Shown: in pieces, positions 56,556 through 64,000 of the stretch
How the letters are laid out: the number at the start of each line of letters is the position of its first letter
Numbering within the stretch: position 1 is the stretch's first letter
From: Plectosphaerella cucumerina
Taxonomy: Eukaryota > Ascomycota > Sordariomycetes > Glomerellales > Plectosphaerellaceae
Direction of reading: 5' to 3'
NCBI GenBank assembly: GCA_020746995.1
Contig: JAGPXD010000001.1
Location: 2,294,001 to 2,358,000, forward strand
DNA length: 64,000 nt
Translations under genes and position numbers: made by a program
The notes under the pieces: model-generated
Databases searched by the model: none
What the model saw: the letters and a program-made list of their open reading frames with translations, nothing else
What the model was told of the DNA's origin: nothing

Positions 56556-58395
56556 TTAGTGAGAGTGAGAGTGCGAGTGAGAGTGGTCATGGGGAGAGCC
56601 GGGAGGCTCGGAGCCCGCGACGGTGGCGTCTGTCGAGCAGCAGCCCTTGCCGACGCAGTTGTCGACACATTCGAGAAGGCACAGCGAGTTCTGCTTGCGG
56701 ACGGTGCGGTCGCCGGGGCCGTCGACCATGAGGGCCGCGTGCTGCTCGAGTTCCTGAGCAGCGGTGATGGCGTCGTCATGGGTGTGGTCCTCGGCAAGGC
56801 AGAACTCCGGCTGGATAGTGGCGCTGTGGATGCCGTAGGCGTGTAGGCACTTGCGTGCGCTCTTGGCCAGCTCCATGTAGCGCTCGCCGCCCTCGGCGGT
56901 GATTGGGAAGCTGACCTGAATGTGCATCGAGGCGACGACCTTTGTGTCGGAGAGCTGCCAGATGTGGACGTGGTGGCAGCTGACGACACCGGGGAGGCCT
57001 TGGATATCTTCGCGAATGTCCTGGAGGTCGATGTGGTCGGGCGTGGCCTGGAGCAGGATCTTGGAAGTGGCGAAGGTGAGGGGCAGGGCGGACTTGAGGA
57101 TGATGAGGGTGATGAAGAGCGAGACGGCGGGATCGGCATACATCTTGCCGGGCCAGTCGGTGAGCATGATGATGAGACCGGTGACAATGACACCGACGTT
57201 GCCGAGGGCGTCGCCGATAACGTGGATGATGAGGCCATTGAGACCCATGTCGCCGTGGCTGTGACCGTGTCCGCCGCTGCTCTTCTTGCGGTCCTTGTTC
57301 TTGTTGTGGTTGTGCTCGCAGTGGATGCTCGAGTCGCGACGGGGGCGACCGCTCTTGCAAACGAGAGCCTTGACGCTGTTTGTACCGTTGGTTCCGTTGG
57401 CCTTGCCAAGCAGGGGGGTGTTCTCAGCGGGCTCCTCGGCGGCGCTGTCGTCCGTCTCGCTCTCGCCGGGACCGTCAGCCTGCACTCTAGGCCGGCTGGC
57501 GTCGATAATCTCCTGGCGGAAGCTGGACGGGTAGATGCTGATGTCGTCGATGCTGGTAAGGCGCGAGTGGCGAAGGCTCTTGCGGCGCTCGCGCTCACGG
57601 CCCCGGGAGCTGGAAGTGCCGCGGGGGGCGCTCGAGCCGCTGTCGAAACGAAGATGGCGGGGGTGCGAGGGGTCGGCGGGACCGTCCTCGGCAGCGATGC
57701 TGTGGGAATGTGTAGCGCGACCCTCCTCGGCAGCGTGCTCGTCCGAGTGAGAGTGCGAGTGGCCGTGCTCCTCGTCGCCGTGTTCATGGTCGTGGCCGCC
57801 GGAGCCGTGATCGTGGCCATGTCCTCCGAGCACAACAAATCCTATCAGGTTGGAGGCAAGGCCGACGGAGCCCACGATGATCATGAGCAGAGGGTTCGAG
57901 ATATTGGGAGGGTCGAAGAGTCGGGTGATGGCTTCGAGGAGGATTGAGACGCAGAGGGCGATGAGGAAGACGGCGTTGAAGAATGCGCCCAGAATCTCGG
58001 CGCGCAGCCACTGTTTGTTCGACAAATGTTAGGGAGCTGCCCATCGGAGGTTGGAGGGGAGGGAGAGAAGCAACGTACGCCGTAGGAGTACTTGTCGGTG
58101 GTAGCCTTTTGGGCGACGGCGACGGCCCAGAGACCGACACAAAGAGAGATGATGTCGTTGAGCTGGAGGAAGAAGGAGTTAGCGACACCAACCCAGATGA
58201 GGTTCGACACGGTCGGCGACCGACGTTCGGGTCGAGGGCGGGGAGCGGGAGCGGGAGTGTTTGACGAACCATGTGAAAGGCGTCGGCCAAGAGCGCGAGC
58301 GACGAGACGAGGAGGCCGACGGTCAATTCGACGAGGAAGAAGACGATGTCGATCGCCAGCATAATGCTGATGCGGGTGGTTTTGGACCACGCCAT
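56556..58395 (-). CDS. zrc1: Zrc1/Cot1-type zinc transporter (cation diffusion facilitator)
   Basis: Three exons, 58395-58270, 58162-58079 and 58010-56556, encode 554 aa. Six CDF membrane helices are visible. The metal-binding pair appears in helix 2 as LADAFHMLND (His41, Asp45) and in helix 5 as IIHVIGDALGN. Between helices 4 and 5 is a long His/Asp/Gly loop (GGHGHDHGSGGHDHEHGD, then GHSHSHSDEH). A second cluster EHNHNKN..GGHGHSHGD follows, and the extreme C-terminus is HDHSHSHSHSH. Yeast Zrc1 and Cot1 pump zinc or cobalt into the vacuole in exchange for protons. The last exon also carries the cytosolic HHVHIWQL domain, and the two small 5' exons split the first three helices. A zinc-detoxification role is likely. 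Confidence 0.93.
56559..56585 (-). repeat. His/Ser microsatellite at the zrc1 C-terminus
   Basis: A (GTGAGA)-type hexamer on the plus strand, read on the minus strand, gives the terminal HSHSHSHSH of the zinc transporter. Replication slippage could vary the number of His residues. Confidence 0.7.
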
Positions 58396-59439
58396 GACGG
58401 GCGGTTTGGATTCGAAAAGTCGATGGGTTCGGGTTTGGTTGTGTTCGTGGTGAACTTCGACTTTCGCCCTTGAGGGCCGGGTTGTTGGAGGGTGGTGCAG
58501 TAGTAGGTATTTCGTTTCAGAAGGGAGGACAGAACATTTGCCTCCGGGGGGCACGTCCAGACACATGACGGAAGGTGGGGCTTATTAAGTATTTACAGCA
58601 CCGAGGTCGCCCACGCCACTGCCGCCGCGCAGTTTGAGGCCCTGAGGAGGCCCTGGAGGCCCGGCACACGCTGCAGCCAACGGGCGTTTTGTGGAGCTCT
58701 GTGCCTGGGTCGCAGTGGGCAATTTACGCCGTTTGTCGCCAAACATGAACCCGACAAGTTGGGCTGACAACGTTGCAGTGTCTGCCTCGGGTACATATGA
58801 TCTTATCCGTCTTGGTGTTAATATCTGCCTGTCCTGCATATCAAAGTATTGGGTGTAGCAAACCCTCTATGTCGAATGTCGAATTCAATATGACGTGTTT
58901 GCGCTCAGTGGCGAGAGACCACGCCAAGACGGAATGCTGTGGATTACCTAAGATGGCAAGGCAAGGCCCGGGCAGTTGCGACCAACTCTAATGTTCCTGC
59001 CCGGGCAGGTGCTTGCTCAGCAAGGGCTCAGCAAGGGCAGGACAAGACAAATCTTCATCTTCAACACAATATGCATCCTTGATTCCTATTCCTGCGCACC
59101 ACATCGAAGACACCGGCAGATACCGTCGGTACACTTTCCCCTCCCTGGAATTCGGCTGAACACCAATTTACAGTACCGACTCACCGTTGGACGCCGGATA
59201 TCGCAAATAGGAACGGCCGGATGCTTAGCAAAGCTTGAGTCATGCTAGTCAACCATTCCATGGGCCATCATCCCTGGACACCCACGCAACCCACGCAACC
59301 TCTCCCTAACCGAAGCCTGGCCTGACGGGGACGGCCCACTGGAACGTTGCCACGGCACGTCCTAGCCGGAGACCTGGTACTTTTAGATCGGCTTCGATCC
59401 GGGGTTCGACATCACCTCCTTCGCCAATCCACCCCAAAT
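58396..59439. other. intergenic
   Basis: This is the promoter of the zinc transporter (-) and the 3' flank of the AAA ATPase (-). A short imperfect repeat (AGCAAGGGCTCAGCAAGGGC) occurs at about 59019-59038. No gene is supported. Confidence 0.45.
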
Positions 59440-62400
59440 TCACGACCTCGAGCTTCCGTACAGCATGTCCATGTCTACCCACGCGCCCCCACCTTGCGAC
59501 TGCGACTGTGACTGCGACTGCGAATGCGATCGCTGCGGTGGCAACGGCGGCGGCTGACCATGGGGATCGAACTGCGGCATCGCGCGGTACACGCCTGAAG
59601 CTGCCATGACAGGTTGAGTGCGCACCGCCTCGGCGACATAGTGCTGGTGGTGCTGCGGTACGAATGTCATCCGAGGCCGAGGCGGACCTGGGGACGAGTA
59701 CACAGTCGACGCTGGCGTCAGAGGTGGCACGCCTCGAGAGACCGCCGCCATGAAGTGCTCATTGCCACTACTCTTGGCCTTTCGACCCTCGCCCTCATCA
59801 CCAGCGGTTGCCGCCCAAGTCCCCTCATAATCGTCGTCGCGCTCCTCGTTCAAGAGTGCAAGCTGCGAGTCGTTCTTGCCGAGAACGCTGGCCCGGAACT
59901 GCACAAAGTCGCTCATGACCGTCTCGACCTGCTTGAAGTGCGAGTATCGCAGTTGAGGCTGTACCTCGGCTGGCTGCTCCTCCGACTCGGCTCTCGCCAG
60001 TGCAGCCGCCACGACAAACGCGTTGCGGATCTGCCGCCCATTCCACGCACCCTTGCCCTTTGGGTGGGCATCGCAGTGGTCTGCTGCGAACCGGAGGATG
60101 TCGCTTTCGACCACTACCAAGGCTTGCTGTCCGCTTGCTTCGGCCTGCTGCCGTTCCGCCTGCCTCAAGCGATCAATGTTGATGCGGAATACGCTCTCGA
60201 TCTCGCGGCGGCCCAGCCGGCTGTAGTGGAGGACCAGGTGAATGCGCGACGATATGGCCTGGTCGATCTTGCCGATGCGGTTGGTAGTAAGGAAGAGGAT
60301 GCCCTTGTAATACTCGAGCTTCCGGAGGAAGACTGCTCACCGTGTTAGCTTTTCTGCTTACAATCATGTCCCCAAGGAGCCCACTCACTCGACACAAGGC
60401 CGTTTCGCTCGAGGTTGTCCGTTGGCGTCCGAGCCGACAGGAGGACGTCCGCCTCATCCAGCAACAGGATGCAGTCCCACAGGTCAGCAAGGCGGAAGAT
60501 GACCTCCAGCTTCTGCTCGGCCGCCCACACGCCACCGAGATCACCACACGAGATTGGGAACAGCGGGCGCCTAAAAGTTTGCGCCACTGCCTCAGCCGTG
60601 GCTGTCTTACCGATGCCGGGCTCACCATGCAGCATGATAATGAGGCCCATGCCTTTCCCCTGGATGAAGTCCTGCGTCAGCAGCCTGTCTGGCGAATTCT
60701 TCTTCTTTATGAGGCGCTCGATGTGTTTGCGCCTCATGTGGGCGCTCGTGGCGCTTTGGATCATGCGCTTGTGACTATCTGGCAACTGCAGTCGGTCGAA
60801 GCCGTTGTCCTTGGTCTCGAGCGAAGTCATGTGCCTCACGTCGACGGGCAAGAACTTTGCGTCCTTGAGCGAGTACACGAATACGCGCCGCGGTAGGAGT
60901 GCGAGATCGTCGCCTTCCGGGATGAGATCTGGGTCTCTGTTGTGGTTCAGATACTCGTCGCGCTCGGCGTACCTGTCGTGCTCCAGCTGCTCGATGTCGT
61001 CGGCGCCGACGATCACCTCGCGGCTCACCGACAACAGCTTGGAGCGGGACCGGTCTGACCAGATGGCCACCAGGTCCGGAGCGTTGACCGTCTCGCTGAG
61101 ATACACCTGACCGGTCCACGGCTCCAGGTCCGACCGTGTGTTGAACCTCGGGTCCGTGTTGAAGGCCTCGGCAAAGTCAACGATGACCTCGCTGTCAATG
61201 TGCTGCGGCCGGAGCTGGCGATCGCCTCGGGGGTCTGTCAAGGGCTTGCCGACAGGGTCTGTGATGAGCGTCCAGCCGTCATACGACATGTGCCACTGGG
61301 CAATACAGTTCGTGAAGAGGGTTCCGATCCGCTTTGACTCTTCAAGCACCTCGCGCGCCCGGTTGGCGAAGCGCAGCGGGTAAAAGTCAAGTTCGCGAAT
61401 GTCCCTCTCACCCTCAAAGTGGCGGATCTGAAAAGAGTAGCATGACGGGCCGTACGTCACGCCATCGTAGTCGAGGTGGTAGAGATACGCCGTGTAGATG
61501 CGCCGGGCCTCGTCCGTGTCGACCGTCGCTGTGTACTGCGCGTAGGGGATGTAGGCGTGGTAGAGCCTCCAGATGTTCTGCTGCATGGCTGACTCATGTG
61601 ACAGCGTCGAGCAACATCGCACCTTTGGATCCGCCGTCTCCGAAAGGAACTTCTTGACTGTCTTCTCCGGCAGATAGATGAGGTCTCCGGGCTGCATCAG
61701 GTACCAGAGTTCCTCGAAGCGGATCCTTCCTGGAGAAGGCCGGGCCTCGCCGGTCGGCTCGCGGAAGCGCCGGTGATCGGTGAGGATCTCGGCCTCGGCG
61801 AATTCGATGTATGCTCGGAGATGGCTTGCTGCAAGTGCATCGCCGGCGTCATTTGAGACGTCCGCCGAGTCGGTCAGTTCCGATGGTGCGTCTGCCCGAC
61901 CAGCAACAGCTTCTTCCTCCAGCCGCAGCAGCTCCATCCTGAACTTCTCATGAAAAGTGATGAGGTACTGGAACGGACGCATGAAAGTGTATGAGTGGTC
62001 GCCCCATGCGTAACCGGTCACTCTAGAGAAGACGCGAAGCAATACGGGCGAGTGCACCTTGATCCTCTGGATGCGCTCCTTGTTCGTGTAGATCTTGTTG
62101 ATCCGGCTCTGCTTCTCGTAGTCGGCGGGGTGGAATAGCTGCGACTCCGTTCGTCTGCCGGCCTCATTCAGCATATCTCTGCCCAGCTCGTCGCTCGCCA
62201 GAAGCGCGTCCACGGCGTGGATGGGCTCCGTCTCGGAAAACCGGTTGATGAAGTCTTCCCAGCAACATTCTCGGACGGCGGGGATCATGTCCTCTAGCCT
62301 TGGCCGGCGCGTCGCGGGGACGGCGTCCCGAGTCCTCTGCTGCTCGCCACGGCCGCCAACGTCGAGGTGGTCTTTGGGCGAGGCTTGGTTGTCGCGCTCT

Positions 62401-62573
62401 TTCTCGCCTGTCGCATTCGAAGAGGCAGACGAAGCTTGCTTTGGTGCGTCATTCGAGGCGACAGCTGGTTGTTTCGCAGACTCGAGCTCCGGGGGAGGTG
62501 TCAGCACATCGTCCATTGGTAGCTGGGTTGGCTCGACGCCTTCCCCGTTGGATGACAGTGGTGTCTCGGACAT
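59440..62573 (-). CDS. fungal AAA ATPase with N-terminal DUF7025
   Basis: Two exons, 62573-60389 and 60332-59440, encode 1025 aa. After a disordered 90-residue N-terminus comes a long region (about 95-560) with YLMQPGDLIYLPE, then FEGERDIRELDFYPLRF and RQLRPQHIDSEVIVDF. This is the fungus-specific DUF7025 pattern that precedes AAA domains. The AAA core has Walker A GEPGIGKT (650-657), Walker B LLLDEAD (703-709), a sensor-1-like FLTTNR and a sensor-2-type RQIRNAF. It resembles the single-AAA Bcs1/NVL-like fungal group and may remodel an unknown partner. The C-terminus contains a Gln/Ser microsatellite (SQSQSQSQSQ). The gene is divergent from the partial gene to its right. Function is unknown. 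Confidence 0.88.
59495..59530 (-). repeat. hexanucleotide repeat encoding (Ser-Gln)n
   Basis: A TGCGAC-type hexamer array on the plus strand gives alternating Ser/Gln near the C-terminus of the AAA ATPase. SQ clusters can be DNA-damage-kinase sites, but this one may simply be slippage. Confidence 0.75.
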
Positions 62574-63149
62574 TCTCGGACGAGTATGAAAGCAACGGTG
62601 CTCAAGTGAGTAGTTGATCTGTTCTCATGAAAGGCCGCTTCGCGATGCTGTAGAGGAAAAACATGCACTGCGACTCTCAGAGGAGAAGAGGTTGCGCGTC
62701 ATCAGCGAGTCGAGCCTGACGAAAGGCCTCGTCGAATGCGACCCAGATCATGGGTGGCTGAGCCGCACCGCATGCGAGAGGCAGCCATCAGCATTTCCTC
62801 CGGGGAATCCTCTCGGGCGGCAACTTGGGGGCCGATCAGGCTGTGTGGCCAGTGAACCGGGGTGTTGCAGCACGTTGCAGTATCCTGGTCCACACCACAC
62901 GATATGGTGTTGACGGTGGATTGGTCTATCAGGAGAGGGGGCTGATGCTGCATGCAGGTGACTGCCTCGCCTCGCTCTGGACGTCAGGCCTGGCAGCTGA
63001 CGCGAGTCCTGCGCGATGTCATTCCTGAGGCCAATCTCGACTTGACTCGACGTCGACGATTATCACGGAGACGACTATCAAACAAGGCGCCTCCCAGCGA
63101 ACGCAGCTGCATCGATATCCTCATTCGGGGACTTGATCTCTGGCGCAAT
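62574..63149. other. shared divergent promoter region
   Basis: This separates the AAA ATPase (-) from the partial gene (+). An open plus frame continues upstream of 63150 to at least 62952, so the true start of the right-hand gene may lie here. Confidence 0.4.
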
Positions 63150-64000
63150 ATGCCGCCTCCTCCGGCATCATCGAAGCCGTTACCAAATCATCGAGGAAGC
63201 AGGTCGGACATCAACGACATGCTTCAGTCGGGGGTGCACGATGGACAGATTCAGAGGGTCTCGACAATGGGGAAGCCGGTGCAAGAAGTCGACAGCCTCC
63301 CTGTGCCGCTTCTCCTGATCGATGCCGAAATGGCCGAAGCCAGTTACGAGAACTGTTCCTGGCAAGAAGTCCTGGACTCCATGGAATCTGCCACGGCACA
63401 GTACGGTGCAAAGGCAGAGTCAAACCGGCTGAGAGCGCTGCCGCGCAACAAGGCTACAGCTGTGACACTTGAGTCCATGACGGACATGATACCAGAGGAG
63501 AGCGGACTCGGCGTCCTGCGAGGCGGTCTCAAAACTATCTTCAAAGTATGCATGACGCGATCTTGGAAGTTCAGGGCTGACCGAGCTAAATAGTTGGTAA
63601 ACAGGCGGATCGACAACAGTGAGCGTATCTTGAACGCATTTGAGGACATTCCTATCACCTTCATGTCGGCATGTCTCGCCTTACGAACCCATCGCGACGA
63701 TCAGCCCTTGCGACAGTATGTCCAAGAGCTTCTACTTACCTTGCGCAAAGAGATCCCCGAGATGCAGAAGATTCTACTCCGCAAACATCAAGAGTCACGC
63801 ACGTCACTCGCTGAGCCATGAACGTCATGATCAGAAGCTAACACTTGAACAGTGCCCCGCCGACTCTTCAAGCAACACCCCGAGGCCGAAAAGTCACGCC
63901 TCGACGCCTCTCTTGACATCATTGATCGCGCCTCCCGCCGCGTGACAGCCCGTGCTGAAGCACTGAGAGGCGATATCGCCGCGGAGACCCTCCATGAGAC
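63150..64000 (+). CDS. unidentified gene, 5' part, runs off the window
   Basis: Two exons are supported: 63150 (or 62952) to 63545, then 63594 to about 63800. They join in frame at a GTATGC donor and an AAATAG acceptor. The fused peptide reads EESGLGVLRGGLKTIFK then LVNRRIDNSERILNAFEDIP. It resembles the alpha-helical N-terminal domain placed before the NACHT or other NTPase core in many fungal STAND proteins, but this is from memory of the pattern only. From about 63853 a third coding stretch (RRLFKQHPEAEKSRLDASLD) continues to the window edge. I found no canonical donor whose phase joins it to exon 2. The NTPase core, if any, lies outside the window. Confidence 0.55.

Noticed and set aside
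56483..57838. 451-codon minus frame overlapping the zinc transporter
   Set aside because: It is low-complexity Ser/Thr/Ala/Pro text in an alternate frame; the other frame has all CDF motifs.
56922..57947. 341-codon plus frame antisense to the zinc transporter
   Set aside because: It is a Val/Ala/Gly-rich antisense shadow without motifs.
1..64000. tRNA, rRNA, CRISPR or transposon sequences
   Set aside because: I scanned for T-loop GGTTCGANTCC-type boxes, spaced direct-repeat arrays, and transposase or reverse-transcriptase motifs and saw none convincing; a dedicated tRNA or repeat search could still find a weak case.

Overview
This window looks like nuclear DNA of a filamentous ascomycete (Pezizomycotina, most likely Sordariomycetes). 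It is GC-rich, and genes are on both strands, 0.4 to 3.3 kb apart. Introns are short (mostly 50-75 nt) with GT..AG ends and CTAAC/CTGAC-type branch sites, and leaders are pyrimidine-rich. The proteins match fungal families: a xylose-reductase-type aldo-keto reductase, Sds22, Sec61 beta, Cdc1, a Psr-type phosphatase, and fungus-specific domains such as DUF7580 and DUF7025. I see no rRNA, tRNA, CRISPR array or transposon.

Layout. 1-5 kb: an ABHD12-like membrane hydrolase (-) divergent from the PP1 regulator Sds22 (+). 5-7 kb: xylose reductase (-). 9.7-13 kb: a divergent kinase-domain protein with a coiled-coil/Gln-rich tail (+). 13.5-15 kb: a single-pass membrane glycoprotein (-). 16.9-21.4 kb: a divergent pair, a DUF7580-type protein (-) and a multi-zinc-finger protein (+). 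22-24.7 kb: a peroxisomal ABCD half-transporter (-). 28-29.7 kb: a Psr-type CTD-like phosphatase (+). 31 kb: Sec61 beta (+). 33-37.2 kb: a sterol-glucosyltransferase-like enzyme with a Vps13-like region and seven ubiquitin-interacting motifs (+). 37.8-39.6 kb: a PAF-acetylhydrolase-like enzyme (+). 42.7-45.7 kb: a disordered protein with a conserved Cys-rich C-terminus (+). 46.3-49.6 kb: a Tle1-like (DUF2235) hydrolase fused to a GTPase domain (+). 50-52.3 kb: Cdc1-type phosphoesterase (+). 52.9-54.7 kb: zinc-knuckle protein (+). 55.3-56.1 kb: an orphan (+). 56.6-58.4 kb: a vacuolar-type zinc transporter (-). 59.4-62.6 kb: a DUF7025-type AAA ATPase (-). 63.2-64 kb: the 5' part of an unidentified gene (+).

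Most genes are unrelated housekeeping functions with no operon-like logic. Lipid and membrane work recurs: peroxisomal fatty-acid import, sterol glucosylation, PAF-AH, GPI-anchor remodelling, Sec61 beta and the hydrolase-GTPase. A second theme is fungus-specific signalling or defence-like proteins: the divergent kinase, the DUF7580/zinc-finger pair, the DUF2235-GTPase fusion and the AAA ATPase. The most unusual gene is the hydrolase-GTPase fusion at 46.3-49.6 kb. Exon structures were read by eye from splice signals and frame continuity, so exact boundaries are predictions.
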